Shown: one piece after another, positions 23,145 through 35,026 of the stretch
How the letters are laid out: every line of letters begins with the position of its first letter
How positions within the stretch are numbered: position 1 is the stretch's first letter
Source: Capsicum annuum
Taxonomy: Eukaryota; Streptophyta; Magnoliopsida; Solanales; Solanaceae
NCBI RefSeq assembly: GCF_002878395.1
Contig: NW_025892975.1
Span: 6,311-70,310, forward strand
Length of the DNA: 64,000 bases
Direction of reading: 5' to 3'
Translations under genes and position numbers: made by a program
Notes under the pieces: generated by a model
Told to the model about the DNA's origin: nothing
What the model saw: only the letters and a program-made list of their open reading frames with translations
The model's database searches: none

Positions 23145-25200
23145 CTAAAAAATGTGAAGTAGGAATGAGAGGCCATACCTGGGTACATAAGGCGGCATCT
23201 TAACAACATCCATAAGTGGACCCTTAAATTGAGTCCTACTTTCTTCAGCCAGGATAGAATCAACAATAGTAGTTGGGGGCACAACACCTTCCCCCTCAAC
23301 ATCAATAACTGGTGGTCTTAAACCACCGACTTTAATAGCCATCTCACAGACCTGTGTCTGTCGGTCCAACTCATCCTGTGTGTTGTCTACCTTGGCCTTC
23401 TTTTTAGCCTCTTTCTCTTCATGGTTTATCATTATTCTATAGGAACAACTATCTCAATTAGGGGATCCAGAATCACTGGTCTATCATATAGATCCACGGC
23501 CATATTTTTAACTTCAGAAACTTTGCACTTGATCTCAACAATATTGGGCATCTGCACACTACTCAAATGTCAAGTAATCCTCGACTCTAATGCATCAAGT
23601 TGCCCTTGGACCCGTGTGTCCTGGTTCATGAACTGTATATTAAGATAGGGCTTTATGTCCTTTCCATATGATCGACCTTAGCCTCTAGTGTGGCCAGTAT
23701 GGTCATGGCCTTAGTCTACATGGCATACTATATCATAATGAGTCTATAAGACATACCTCGTAGCCTATGTGGTATAGACTATACTGGAGGTAGAGCACTA
23801 GAAGTACTCACTGTATCTGCCTGTGCAGTCTCTGTCTAATCACCTGTCTCAGCAGTCTCAGCCTGGTCTCTCTTTTAGAACATAACAACCATTAAATCTA
23901 GTACTTGTCGTGCCTATTAGGACAAAGGGTTGGCTGCATCTCTGATTAGGCATAGATCAGTACTGTTCGTGGCCTCTAATATCTAATTGATCCCAAAGAG
24001 TTATTACACTCCTGCAACTATGCACAACTGAGTAATCATGTAAAGGTACCCCTATATAGACTATTCACCTCCCACCGCTCGGTCTCTCATCTCCCAATCT
24101 AAGAATTCTTCTACATCAATCTCATAACCATCATAGCTGCCCAAACTAGGCTCAGAACATTATCTCCCGTGGTGGGTCAAAGCCTGTTTCAGTCTAAAGT
24201 CCACCATGGCTTACCTTTAAAGTTGAGGGTATTCTTCTTAATTTTCTGTGAGGTGACACCTGGGCCACCCACTACCCAAACTGCATTCTATCCATTTGAA
24301 GCTATTTGGTTCGTAATCCATCTAAATAAATCCATAGTTTCCTTTGAAGCTAATGTCCTGCGAGTGATATTTCTTATTTCTACCATCCGGTAGTCCATCT
24401 TCGCAGTGTTTGCTGGAGGCTGATACTCTAAACTATATAGGAATCAACCAATAGTACAAGGAGAAATATATACATGCACTCCATGAATAGTAAGTAAAGC
24501 AATAGGTTCACCACCTTTCTATAATTATTCTTTTGAACATTGTGTCTTCAATTCACCCTTGTATGCAACATAAATTCTTGCACCAACACTTCACTTTTTT
24601 TCTCGAGCGCTCTCATCATCCACTCAAAGACATATTGATTTAAGTTCCCCTAAAACCTATGTAATTTTGCCATCCCAGTAGTCGTCAACCTCCTCTCTAG
24701 GTATACAACCTATCTAATCTTTCCACCTCGGAGTCTGCATAGCCCATCATTAAAAGTATCTTGTATGCCAGGGTACCCCATTATTAAATAATGGGCACTG
24801 AAGTAGTGGTAAGTGCCAGTGGCAGGTCCTATCAATCAATAGGGTTATCCTAGACCTCTTCTGTATTGTGGACATTCCTAGAACTACCTTCCTCCAAACT
24901 CAATTCAGCATCATCATCACTATCAAAAGGTGGTGGTGTATGAAGAGGAGAGATAGTCTGGTTCTTTCTTCTTGGACCTTGTGGAGGTGTTTCCTCAAGA
25001 GGTGTAACCATTTTTATTTAGGAAGCTATTTGTCCTTTTGTAGAAATCTTTCCCTTTATTGGGCCTTCATATAGGTCCCTACTACTGTTAGCGTATGCCG
25101 TGAACTCAGACCTAGTAGACTCTGAACTAGTAGACGGTGCCTTCTTGTTACCCTTTTTAGTGACTTTCTTAGTAGAAGATGTGTTCTTATGAGGCCTTTT
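23145..25200 (-). pseudogene. Athila env-like / 'putative plant transposon protein' ORF, broken
   Basis: Read on the - strand, broken frames start with a Lys/Ser/Thr-rich stretch near 25,190. Next comes an acidic 'FDSDDDAELSLEEGSS' region. Near 24,640-24,270 there is a domain like the one annotated in many Solanaceae Athila elements as putative plant transposon protein, with 'FEWMMRALEKK', 'SVGARIYVAYKGELKTQC' and 'MDYRMVEIRNITRRTLASKE'. The last open piece (23,145-23,432) is charged, with 'HEEKEAKKKAKVDNTQDELD'. The role of this third ORF in plants is not established, and similarity to a true envelope protein is not visible. It lies downstream of integrase, as expected. Confidence 0.7.
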
Positions 25201-26523
25201 ACTTGTAAGTACACATCAATTAGTAATTAAATAAGTAAAAAAAACAAAAATTAAGAAACTAAAGTTTAGTATGCATGTTATGTTAAGGGTATGAGTGGTC
25301 GTATCAACAGGATACGACTCGTATGACCGAGCAGTATGCTACTCAGTACAGATGTAATTTTTTACGAGTCTACTTACAACTCCTCCTAAACAGTTGTAAC
25401 AATATGGTATTACTCATTACCTATAGTAGTAAGCAGAGTAGAAATATTTTATAAAATATTATTACTCCCTAGTCAGTATAATTTTAAGAGTATGAATTGT
25501 ATGGATTGGGTATGATTTGTTTAGGCATGTTGTATCCATTCCTAAACTTTAAACTTGTTAGACTTCCACGTTGTAGTAGGGACGAGTCCCATTATGACCT
25601 CATTACAAGTGGGTATGAGTCGTAAGGAGTCTCGAATCCATTGCAACATAGAAGTCCAACTTGAAAGTTCGACTCCAAATTAAATTTTCCAAATTACCCA
25701 TTAATTTGTGCAACAATATTACTCGAAATTAGTCAAAATAACACATAATATCAACATCAAAAACCACAGTTTCCCTCAATTCCCATCTTTAACCTAAACC
25801 AAAGAACTAGGATCCCAAAATTCAACAACGAAGTGAAGTTAACTCAAGGCAAGTTCAAGCAATCTCACATTTACCATTTTGCACCAAATATCATGTATTT
25901 ATGTTTGAAAAAATTACTTGATTTGGTGAAATTAAATGTTTCTTCGAGTGATTCACTTTTTCTTCCAAAATTCGTGCCTAACTCATGGGAGGTAAGGAAA
26001 TTAAGCAAAATGGTATGAGATTTTGAGTGTTTTCAAGTGATTACGCCAGTTGAAAGCTCAAAATTTCAACATCAATGGAGTTGGTTCGAGTGTCGGGTAT
26101 CGAGTGCCTTTTAGGTCCCCTTATTTCTTTTTAATTTATGAGCTGGACCGGGTTGGCCCATAAACCTAGACCTGGTAATCTTGGATCGAGTCATGCGTAC
26201 GACTCATACCCAGGCTTACAGGTCGTTTCTTTAAAACGTATAGACCTAAAACCTTACGTGGGTTTTGGAGTTGATACAAATCAATGTGATGAGTCATTCC
26301 TTGAGTGTACGACTCGTTCTAAGAATCATATCTATTCCAAAAACTTTTACCTGATTTTTTTTCTCCCTGGTCCATATGACTCGTACTCATGAGTACCATC
26401 TAGATACGACTCGTAAAGAGTTTGTATGATCAAATTTCTTGAAATTTTCTGGATATTTGCTACAATCTTTAGTCCTACACACTAAACAAACATATTAAAC
26501 GATAACTAAATAATTACAAAAAG
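25201..26523 (-). other. Athila I non-coding spacer rich in 'tacgactcgta' palindromes
   Basis: No gene here. Short palindromic motifs recur: tacgactcgtatgac (25,313-25,327), 'gcgtacgactc' near 26,194, gtacgactcg near 26,307, the perfect 14-bp palindrome gtactcatgagtac (26,383-26,396) and tacgactcgta (26,405-26,415). Diverged versions also occur in the Athila I LTRs. ORFs at 25,833 and 26,138 overlap these motifs and look like chance frames. Confidence 0.7.
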
Positions 26524-26700
26524 ATGGGTTGCCTCCTATACAACACTTGATTTAACTTTGTGGCACGGCGTGGCTAAGTTGGGTGCTTAGATTTCACTAT
26601 CTAACCAATGGGTTGCCTCCTATGCAACGCTTGATTTAACGTTGTGGTATGGCGTAATTTCCTTGGGTACTTAGACTTCACTAAGGTCAATTTCAAAAAC
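26524..26700 (-). repeat. 84-bp tandem duplication with 'gggttgcctcc' motif at the end of pol
   Basis: Two copies start at 26,524 and 26,608, each beginning atgggttgcctcctat and continuing caac-cttgatttaac. This motif marks the region just after integrase in many Solanaceae Athila elements. A single diverged copy is at 41,301-41,347 in Athila II. Confidence 0.88.
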
Positions 26701-27960
26701 CACATTAATTTCCTTAGTGTTTCCCATATAATGCTTTACTCTTTGCCAATTCACCTTGAATGGGGCTTTACCATCTCTCTTCAATTCCAAAACATTGTAT
26801 GGGAACACTCTTAATATAGTAAAGGGACCATACCATCTAGACTTCAACTTACTAGAAACAAGTGAAGCCTTGAGTTGTAGAGCAATACCTGGTCACCGTT
26901 TTTGAAAATTCTTTTCTCAATTTTGCGATCATGATGCAGCTTCATCTTCTCTTTTGTAAAATGCAGAACTTTCATCCACCCAGATTCTAAATTAATATAA
27001 ATCATTAGTATGACTCAACCTTGCTTTAGATGCCCTACCACTCAAAGTTCAGTTTTTTCAATGCCCAAAGTGATTTATCTTCAAGCTCAATAAGTAAGCG
27101 ATAAGAATTTCCATACACTAGCTGATAAGGGGAAACACCAATAGGGATTTTGAAAGTTGTATGGTAATCCTATAATGAATCATCGAACTTTCTCAACTAA
27201 TCAGTCCTATTAACATTTACTGTCTTTTCCAGGATAGATTTGATTTCTCAGTTAGACACCTCAACCTGTTTAATAGTCTGTTGATGATAAGGTGTTGCTA
27301 CCTTGTGTTTGACTCCATACTTCTTCAGTAGGCCCTGGAATAGACGATTACAAAAATATAACCCTTCATCAGTAATTATAACACGTGGTGTGCCAAATAG
27401 AGAAAATATATTCTTTTTCATAAATGTAGTGATACTTCGCGCTTCATTGTTGGGAAGCGCAACTGATTCCACCTATTTCAAAACATAATCCACAGCCACA
27501 AGTATTACTTCATTCCAAAGGAACTCACAAAAGGTCCCATGAAATCTATACCACATACATCAAATAATTTCAATTCTAAGATAGGATTCATAGGAAGTTC
27601 ATTTCTTCTACAGATGTTACCTTGTCGTTGACATTGATCACAAGCGGAAGAAAAATCATATGTTTCTTTGTAGATTATTGACCAATAATTCCCATATTGC
27701 AAGATTTTTTGAGTTGTGCAGGTTTCTCCATGAAGAACCCTAACAGGCGAAGAATGAAAAGCCTCAAGTACATTCATCATTTCTATCTCAGGTATGCATA
27801 TCTTAATAATCCCCTCCACAAAAATTCTCAATAAATAAGGCTTATCCTGGAAAAATTTCCTTACCTCGTGCATAAACTTCTTTCTTTGCTACAAGGAAAG
27901 ATCTTCTGGAATTAGATCATTGGCTGGATAATTTGCATAATATGCAAACCATGAAATTAG
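26701..27960 (-). pseudogene. Athila I integrase, broken
   Basis: Integrase inserts the cDNA copy into host DNA. On the - strand the frame 27,873-27,505 has the zinc-binding region ('CDQCQRQGNICRRNELP') and the start of the core ('LFDVCGIDFMGPF'), with the first catalytic Asp in GIDFMGP. The frame 27,472-27,248 continues the core with 'PRVIITDEGLYFCN', holding the second Asp, and 'ATPYHQQTIKQVEVSN', holding the Glu of the DDE triad. The C-terminal part (27,240-26,720) decays into short frames such as 'KLVYGNSYRLLIELEDKSLWALKKLN'. All three acidic residues seem kept, but frameshifts between the frames inactivate it. Confidence 0.9.
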
Positions 27961-28028
27961 ATCTTGGGAGCCTACCAATATTGCTCATCTAGAAAACTGT
28001 CATCTATTTTTATCCCATTTTCAACTTT

Positions 28029-28508
28029 CTATATAGCTTCATCCTTAAGTCTAGATAAGTGATCCGCAACTTGATTCTTAGTGCCTTTTCTGTCCTTGAC
28101 CTCAAAATCAAATTCTTGCAGCAATAGCACCCACCTAATCAGTCTAGGTTTAGCTTCTTTTTTTGCCATTAAGTACCACAATGTTGCATTATTAGTGTGT
28201 ATAATCACCTTTATCCCAATTAGGTAAGACCGAAACTTCTTAAAGGCAAAACCCACTACTAATAACTCTTGTTCCATCATGGTGTAGTTCTTTTTAGCAG
28301 GATTTAGTTCTTTACTAGCACAATATATGGTATGAAGGATCTTTTCTTTTTGTTTTCCTAGTACAACCTCTAAGGCCAACCCACTCGTGTCAAACATAAT
28401 CTCTAATGGAAAAGACCAATCTAGAGACACGGTAATAGGAGAAGTCATCAACTTCTCCTTCAGACACTCAAAAGCCTTCAAGCATGCTTTAGTAAACTCA
28501 AATTTCAC
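28029..28508 (-). pseudogene. Athila I RNase H domain and RT connection
   Basis: A 159-codon open frame on the - strand. It begins in the RT connection ('[18 protein letters not shown]') and continues through RNase H: '[16 protein letters not shown]' with the first catalytic Asp, '[19 protein letters not shown]' with the Glu, and '[13 protein letters not shown]', where the usual catalytic Asp (TDH/TDN) is Asn. It ends '[10 protein letters not shown]', the normal end of this domain. The Asp-to-Asn change and flanking frameshifts suggest loss of activity. Confidence 0.9.
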
Positions 28509-29460
28509 GTCTTTCTTAAGAATTGTAAAAAGATGGTTGGAAATCTAGGATATATCCTTGATTAATTGCCTATAACACCCAACATATCCCAAAAAGCTAC
28601 GAACACCCTTCACAAAAATTTGGTGGAGGTAATTTCTTTATCACTTCAATCTTTGCTCTATCTACCTTAATATACCTTTTTAAAATTTTGTGTCCAAGCA
28701 CTATACCTTCTTTAACCATAAAATGACACTTTTCCCAATTAAGCACCAAGTTGCATTCTTCACACCTTCTCCTTTGCCAAGTGAACCAAGTAGTCATCAA
28801 AAGAATCACCAAAAACTGAAAAATCATCCATAAACACTTTAATGGTGTCTTCTACCATGTAACAGAAGATTGATATCATATATCTACGAAATGTTGCTAG
28901 AGCGTTACATAACCCAAATGACATGCGTCTGAATACAAAGGTCCCATAGGGACAAGTGAAGGTTATCTTCTCTTGGTCTTCAAGCACAATAGTAATTTGG
29001 TCATAACCCGAATACCCATCAATAAAATAGTACCATCCTCTGCCCACAAGTCTATCAAACATATGGTCCATAAAAGAACTAGGAAAGTGATCATTTCGAT
29101 TCCATACATTCAATTTCCTAAAGTCTGTGCATATTTTCCATCTAGTGACTAGCCATATTAGCACTGCCTTTCTTCGGAATATATTGTACCAAACTGACCC
29201 ACTTACTATCAGCAATGGGATACACGATACCAATATCCAACCACTTAATTATTTCTTTCTTTACCATCTTCTTCATAAGAGGATTAAGTAGAAGTTGATG
29301 TTCTATACTTGGAATATTATCTGGTTCAAGTTGAATTTTATGATTATAAATTTCAGGTAGGATACCAACAATATATGCAATAGACCAACCAATGCCCTCT
29401 TGAATCTCTATAATACTGATAATAAAGCTTCCAATTTTGACTCCATTAGATTAGCTATAA
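28509..29460 (-). pseudogene. Athila I reverse transcriptase, broken
   Basis: On the - strand, 29,233-28,760 holds most of the palm: 'WKICTDFRKLNVWNRNDHFP', then 'FIDGYSGYDQI', 'TCPYGTFVFRRMSFGLCNA' and 'IKVFMDDFSVFG'. The catalytic FMDD box is at 28,823-28,834. The overlapping frame 28,827-28,597 continues with 'NLVLNWEKCHFMVKEGIVLGHK', the primer-grip region. YDQI replaces the usual YNQI. Frameshifts near 28,780 and at the start break it. It would copy element RNA into DNA. Confidence 0.92.
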
Positions 29461-29500
29461 TATTATTCATCAAAGTGTTATTGGCCCCCAAAAATACATA

Positions 29501-30190
29501 TCAAAAGTGAGAAGAGAGGACCTTCAACTCTAAGATGGGTGGCTCCACAATAGATGGGCGAGCAGGTGGAGTGTTTTTATTCTTCAAATCCAAAGTGATC
29601 TTCTTTGGTGCAGACATGTAAGAACTACTTTTGTGTAGTGCACATACCATCTCATCATATTCCTCAATACTATCAATGTGAAAGTTCATGATGACGGCTA
29701 CAAAAGGTTCAACACCCAACCTCTCTTTAATAGGAATAGTGTCCGGAGCATCATCCCAAACAGTCACTGTGTCAATATCATATAATGAATCCATCTCTTC
29801 ATTATTCACATCAATCATAGATATCACTCTTAAATAATCTAGTTGCTTCATAGATTTGGAGACACTGAATGTCATCTGTTCATCATTAAATCTCAGGATT
29901 AGAGGTCATTTTTCTAAATGAATCAACATCCTACCTATAGCCAAGAACGATCTTCCCAAAATAATTGGGACTTGAAAGTACACTTTGAAGTTCAAGATCA
30001 CAATATCATCAAGAAGGATGAAAGAAGAAACCTTCACCAATACCTTATATAGAATACCAACTGTCTTCTTCACTATTCTATCTGCCATCACTAGCCTCAT
30101 AGTAGTTGGCTTGGGAGATCCCAACCCTAACTATTTGAATACTACTAAGGTCATGAGGTTAATACTAGCCCCCAAATCAGGAGTGAAGTT
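29501..30190 (-). pseudogene. Athila I protease and protease-RT linker
   Basis: The aspartic protease signature DLGAS is on the - strand at 30,164-30,178. It is followed by 'PKPTTMRLVMADR' and 'VPIILGRSFLAIGRML' in the frame 30,124-29,906. Frame 29,875-29,501 is the linker leading to RT, with 'SKSMKQ', 'IKERLGVEPFVAVIMNF' and 'PPARPSIVEPPILELKVL', typical of Athila pol. The protease would cut the gag-pol polyprotein. Stops lie between DLGAS and the next frame, and at about 29,900. Confidence 0.9.
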
Positions 30191-32250
30191 AAAGATCCAT
30201 TAGTACAAGGAATTGTAAAGGCACTAGTATCCTCCTTCTTCTCTACCAAGGATATAGTAACTACAATACTGCAATGATGAATAATTTCAACTGGGTCAAA
30301 ACTCACTGACCTCTTCTTGGTGATTAAATCTTTCATGAATTTTACATATCCTGGAACCTATTCTAATGCCTCTCCAAGTGGGATGTTGAATGACAACTTT
30401 ACTAACATAGACAAAAATTTATTATACTTACCCTCTTCTTGTTTCTTTTTTAGCCTTTGAGGAAAAGGAGGACAAGGACTCAAAATTGGCTTCAACACAG
30501 GATGCTCAACCTTGTCTTCTTTATTGTCATTTTTACTCTTTCTCTCTACATCAATATGGTTATTATCATTTACGTGCTCATCTACAATGGGAACAGGTGG
30601 GTCTGTGGTGGTTTTACTAATCTGAGTGGTGAAGGCATGGCAATAAGAATCATTCTTGGGATTTTGAACTGTATTACTATAGAGAGTTCTTAGCTATCTC
30701 TTATTTACTGTGGCTGACATCTCACCAAATTATTGCTCAAACTGTTTGATTACTGTAGCATGTGATTGAACTTTTTAATTTAGCCTTGACAGATATTTCT
30801 TGATCCCCTGAAGATGACTCTCTTTGCTTTCTTATCCTTTGACTAATTTGGACAATAATGCCTCCATTTTGGATTCTAAATCACAACCATCAGGTAAAAT
30901 ATACTTATCACTCTTCTTCTAGTAATTATTTTTTCAACACTAATCACCATCTCTCTCTACTTCTATCTGTATATTTATCGTTATTGTAGTTCCGACCTTG
31001 TTTCCCTTGCCCTTGGGCTAAAAAATCTGTAAACCTATGATCAAGATACTTTACTTCCTCTTAAGATTAAATCTCAAAAGTTTTAGATTTAGACGCCTAA
31101 GCCCCAACTACATTAACCTTTTTAGCACCTATTATTGCAAATTTCTTCGTAAGAAGCCCAATATCTATCCGAAGTTTAGCAACCTCTTATGCTACAATAT
31201 CATTACTCATTCAATAATCACTAGCTTCTCCAATAGCATATACACCTATACCATATTCATCATCTCTTATGCCATCCTTTATTGGTCACTGAAATATCAT
31301 CTAGCATCTCCTATGATAATCCCACCGAAGACGCATAAATGCACTTCATAAAATAGTATCTGCCATTGCTCTTGAACTGTCAATCAGCGATCTATAGAAG
31401 ATTTCTAGTAAATTTTACCCTTTATTTATGTGATTAGGTATCATGTTCAGTTTCCTCTTGAATCTAAACCACATCTCATACAAGGATTCTGCAGGTAACT
31501 GTCTGAAGTTATAAATTTCATCTTTCAACTATAACATCCTTGTAGGAGGGAAAATCTATTAACAAACTATTTTTGCAACTCATGCCAAAAAGTGATTGAA
31601 CCTCTTAGAAGTTTCCCCAACCATAGTGATGCTTCTCTAGTGAGAGAAAATGGGAACAATCTCAGTCTCAAAGCTTCTTTCTCTACCCCAAGAATGGAAT
31701 AATATATGTAGATCCCAATAAATTTAGCAAGAAACAAATTCAGATCTTCAATTGTTGCTCCTAAAAACACACCCTTAAGGTTCAACAGTTGGATCATAGC
31801 ACTAGTAATGTCAAACTTCACATTGGGGGTAGATTTGGAGAAATGATAGCTCCGGTTTCAGCAAGTTCCACATATACCATATCCTTATTGTCTTCTCATA
31901 TGGTTGCAAATGCTGATAAGCAGGGATCACCTAAACTCTTCTTCTTTGTGCAGGAACTTGTCTTGGCCTGGATCATCCACCTTATTGAGCTAACCCAGCC
32001 ACCTCAGCTAATAAAGTTTCTTAATCTTCTCTTCTCTCTAACTTTAGAAGTTGTTGAGTTTTTAAGTGTACAACATTTTGTAGGACTAGTGGGACATGCA
32101 TGAGTGCCATATTTGGATCAACAGGTGGGGGTCCTAAAACCCATCACAAACTTGTATTAACATCTTTCTCGGTGTTTGAAGGGTATTCTCTAGCTCTGGA
32201 TCAAAAGGGAGTAAGGGTTTTCCTCTACTCTTCATGTTGGACATTCACCG
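30191..32250 (-). pseudogene. Athila I gag, broken
   Basis: On the - strand the capsid-like part is clear at 31,821-31,567: 'KFDITSAMIQLL', 'EALRLRLFPFSLTREASLWL' and 'GSITFWHELQK'. Downstream pieces include 'YEMWFRFKRKLN'-like residues near 31,480, 'QFEQQFGEMSATVNKR' near 30,735, and 'FPQRLKKKQEEGKYNKFLSML' near 30,466-30,404. Next comes 'VPGYVKFMKDLITKKRSVSF' (30,352-30,297), which leads into protease. There is no zinc knuckle I can see, as is usual for Athila gag. Many stops are present. Confidence 0.85.
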
Positions 32251-32321
32251 GCATATGCCCAATCAAAAATAGAAAATAAAACTCACAAACTTTACAAAAT
32301 TTAATCAATAATTACACCATC

Positions 32322-32341
32322 TTCCTTGGAAACAGTGCCAA
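32322..32341 (-). promoter_or_regulatory. Athila I primer-binding site
   Basis: The + strand ttccttggaaacagtgcca is the complement of a diverged 'TGGCGCCGTTGCCGGGGA' Asp-tRNA site. It lies four bases inside the 5' LTR boundary at 32,345. Confidence 0.75.
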
Positions 32342-32344
32342 AAT

Positions 32345-33984
32345 TGTATATCGCCCAAAACTAATGTCTAAGGAAGTATGTTGCAGTCAATGCCAAATAT
32401 AGTAACCCAACTAGGCTAGGGTCGAACCCACAGGAAAGATGTTGAACCATCGCTTGACATGATGTAATTCACAAGTAATGCGGAAAAGTAAATGGGGGAT
32501 TTTGGAAGTCATTCGTAAGTATTAACAAAACTTGAGTGCTTTGTGTTGTAGGCAATAGAAGACTAACTCTAGGACTGTGTTCCCCTTGGCTTCCTAACTC
32601 CATAAGTTACTTGTGGTCAATACACCCTTTCCATTGGGTTATAGACAATAGAGGACGAACACTAAGACTGTGTTCCCCCTGGCTTCCTAACTCTGTAAGT
32701 TTATCATGTTCAACACACCTATTTTTCTACTCTACATGTAAAGTCAACAAGCTATGTATCACCAACAATCTTTTGAACATGTTGGTAAATATCACCCATT
32801 ATCTTAGGAGTTTTCAGGCGTCACCTTATTGCTCCATCTCTATGACTTATGTTCACTTTCTCCTTTTGAGCCTTAATTAATTTGATGAGATGGTGGGGAA
32901 GTAGTGATGGAAGTGAATCTTAAATTATTGTCTTAATCCTCTTTTCCCTCTCATAAACTACCTTGTGAGGATGATGATGAATATAGGCTATCCTCAAGCT
33001 TCCGCAGTAGCTTTGAGGTCAATTTATACGAAGAATATTAAAATACATCTAGTTTACTTTAGAATAGATGAATCTCCCACTTCCCTTACGTAGTTAATCC
33101 ACCATGGTTCCCACAACCCTAGTCAGGGAAGTTAGCCACTCATGCTTATGTAAAAATCCATGATAATCAATGAAGAAAGCACAATAATGAGAAGAATAAA
33201 ATTCAGAATCTTCTATTGAATAAAAACGTAAAATCTCAAGACAAAGTATCAATGAAGCAAAGTATGCTAAAGTATGTAAAAAGTACGGAACCAAATAATA
33301 GAGAAACCCTAAGGTATTTATAGTATCTCAAAAATACTAAGAAATCCTATTAAAAATGAAAAAGGTAAACTTAAGTTGGCACATGGTACGACTCATTAGT
33401 CCACTCATATGCTCATCATACAAGTCATACCATACCCTCTCATATCTATTCTAGTGTTTGGTTTCCCAAGGCTTCAACTTTCTGATCTTCATACGACTTC
33501 TACTCACAAGTCGTATCTTCATAATAAAACTTATGGCCTTCTCCCGTATCCACCTCAATAGTCTACTTACAGTTTGACAGTATGAGTCCTACTTAGACTT
33601 TTGACTCGTATACTTTTTAGACTTTAACTATGTGTGGTAGCTTTAGATTCTGTTATGTATATGATCCCTGGACGCAACCCATATCCATCTTACGACTCAG
33701 ATACTTAAATCATATCCTCTCTATACTTAGATTCTCATTGTAGCTTTGGATATTTTTATGCTTACGAGTCATTCTTCGAGTCGTATAATTCGTTGATGAC
33801 TCTTGAGATAACTCGTATCATGCTCAGACTTGGTCTTTTCAGGTCTTTTTATCTAAATTTTGCTCCAACACTCTGTTTTACCTACAATAAAGACAAAAGT
33901 GCATCATATCTACTAAAAAACCTAATTAAAAGAATAAATTCAAAATTTTATGCATCAAAATATTTGTGTTTCACCGACACATTA
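32345..33984 (-). mobile_element. Athila I 5' LTR
   Basis: The 1,640-bp LTR reads tgtatatcgcccaaaac… to …caccgacacatta on the + strand. It is homologous to 16,754-18,352 along its length, with many substitutions and small indels, and it carries an extra 93-bp tandem duplication. Confidence 0.9.
32546..32731 (-). repeat. 93-bp tandem duplication specific to one LTR
   Basis: The block containing 'gactgtgttccccttggctt' and 'cctaactc' occurs at about 32,553 and again at about 32,646. The corresponding part of the other LTR (16,950-17,040) has a single copy. The duplication therefore arose after insertion or was lost in the partner. Confidence 0.85.
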
Positions 33985-33989
33985 GAGAC
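33985..33989 (+). repeat. Target-site duplication GAGAC, right of Athila I
   Basis: This pairs with 16,749-16,753 with one substitution. SIRE LTR sequence continues immediately to the right. Confidence 0.75.
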
Positions 33990-34030
33990 CTGGTCCCTCA
34001 CTTTGTGGTGCAACCCCCAAGGTTTATAAA
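33990..34030 (+). mobile_element. SIRE 5' LTR, terminal part after Athila I
   Basis: The sequence ctggtccctcactttgtggtgcaacccccaag matches the 3' LTR at about 39,999-40,029. It ends a few bases before the primer-binding site. Confidence 0.8.
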
Positions 34031-34032
34031 AA

Positions 34033-34052
34033 TTGGTATTAGAATGTGTTCA
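34033..34052 (+). promoter_or_regulatory. SIRE primer-binding site
   Basis: ttggtattagaatgtgttca matches the usual SIRE 'TTGGTATCAGAGCGGGTTC' site with a few substitutions and follows the LTR end directly. Confidence 0.8.
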
Positions 34053-34088
34053 CTCTAAATGATTTGTACCTATAGTATTTTTCTCATC

Positions 34089-35026
34089 ATGGTTGCTACA
34101 ACTGAACTAGTGTGGATAGAAAGGAAGCAAAAAGGTAGAGATTCCTGACCTTAATTGATTTATAGTCTGAACTAGGTAAAGAAGACACTAATGTTGCACT
34201 TTTGGAAAAAAGAATTATTAGAGGTGTAAAAAGGGGTTGCCCGCTTAGCAAAAGAAATCGTAAGATTGAAGGCTCTCACAAAAAATTGTAGCTCTTACGA
34301 ATTTATGAGGAACTACCAAATACAAGAGTATGATAAGGTCCCTAAAAAGTCAAAAAGTAAAACTATAGTTGACATACAGTAAAACAAACTCTGACAGCAT
34401 GGGGAGATTCTTCAAGTGATATTGATAAAGATGAGAAGTCTGGAAATGTTTCTATGCTAGCAGCGAAAGACAGTTTAGTTATCTATGATTCCCTATTTGC
34501 ATTCATGAAAAACTCAAAAGATAAAAAAGAAGAGGAGGTAACTTTTTTTAATATGAAGGATAATCTAGATAACTACTCTGATAAAAGGACAAAGAGGCTT
34601 TCTATATGATAATAGAATCTATATGTGAACTAAATACTTATAAGAACACAATAGAAGTGAAAGTGGAGAATCAAGAACATGAGTTGATTGCTTTAACTTT
34701 CAAAATTTCTAAAACCGACGATTTGTTAACAAAGGTAAAATATAAAAATTTAAGTTTGATGAGTAGTTTGAAAAAGGTAAATAAGGTAGATGAAAAATGA
34801 AAGAAAGAAGATTCATGGATTCAAATTGATCTTGAAAAGAAGATGAGGGATTCTCCAAAACACCTTATGTCTGCACTTCACAAGAATGAAAAGTTAGAGA
34901 AGGACCGGGTCTTCTTGAAAGAAGAGTTGAACAAGTCTCTTAAATGGACTAGTTCCACACTGAGTCTTTCAAACTTGACTATTCAAGGTGTAAATGATGG
35001 TATAGGACTAGGCTATCAACAAGAAT
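34089..35026 (+). pseudogene. SIRE gag, first part, broken
   Basis: It starts at ATG 34,089 (MVATTELVWIERK…). Broken frames carry a SIRE-type gag: 'LTAWGDSSSDIDKDEKSGN' near 34,397-34,450, followed by 'YDSLFAFMKNSKDKKEEEVTFF' and a long charged coiled-coil stretch (34,606-34,800 and 34,843-35,026) that ends 'LNKSLKWTSSTLSLSNL' and 'GLGYQQ'. The usual N-terminal capsid domain is missing or unrecognisable between 34,140 and 34,380. The frame is interrupted at 35,026 by a solo LTR and resumes at 36,670. Confidence 0.85.
35022..35026 (+). repeat. Target-site duplication AGAAT, left of solo LTR
   Basis: agaat directly precedes the solo LTR and is repeated exactly at 36,670-36,674. Confidence 0.9.

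Larger units (their letters stand above)
16754..33984 (-). mobile_element. Athila-type retrotransposon 'Athila I', with gag, pol and env-like remnants
   Basis: A 17.2-kb - strand element (about 14 kb without its nested Tekay). The 5' LTR is at 32,345-33,984, the primer site at about 32,322-32,341, then gag, protease, RT, RNase H and integrase. An 84-bp repeat marks the end of pol. Downstream are a long non-coding stretch, an env-like region, a polypurine tract and the 3' LTR at 16,754-18,352. This is the most complete Athila of the window, but every frame is broken. Its LTRs differ at many positions, so it is not young. Confidence 0.9.
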
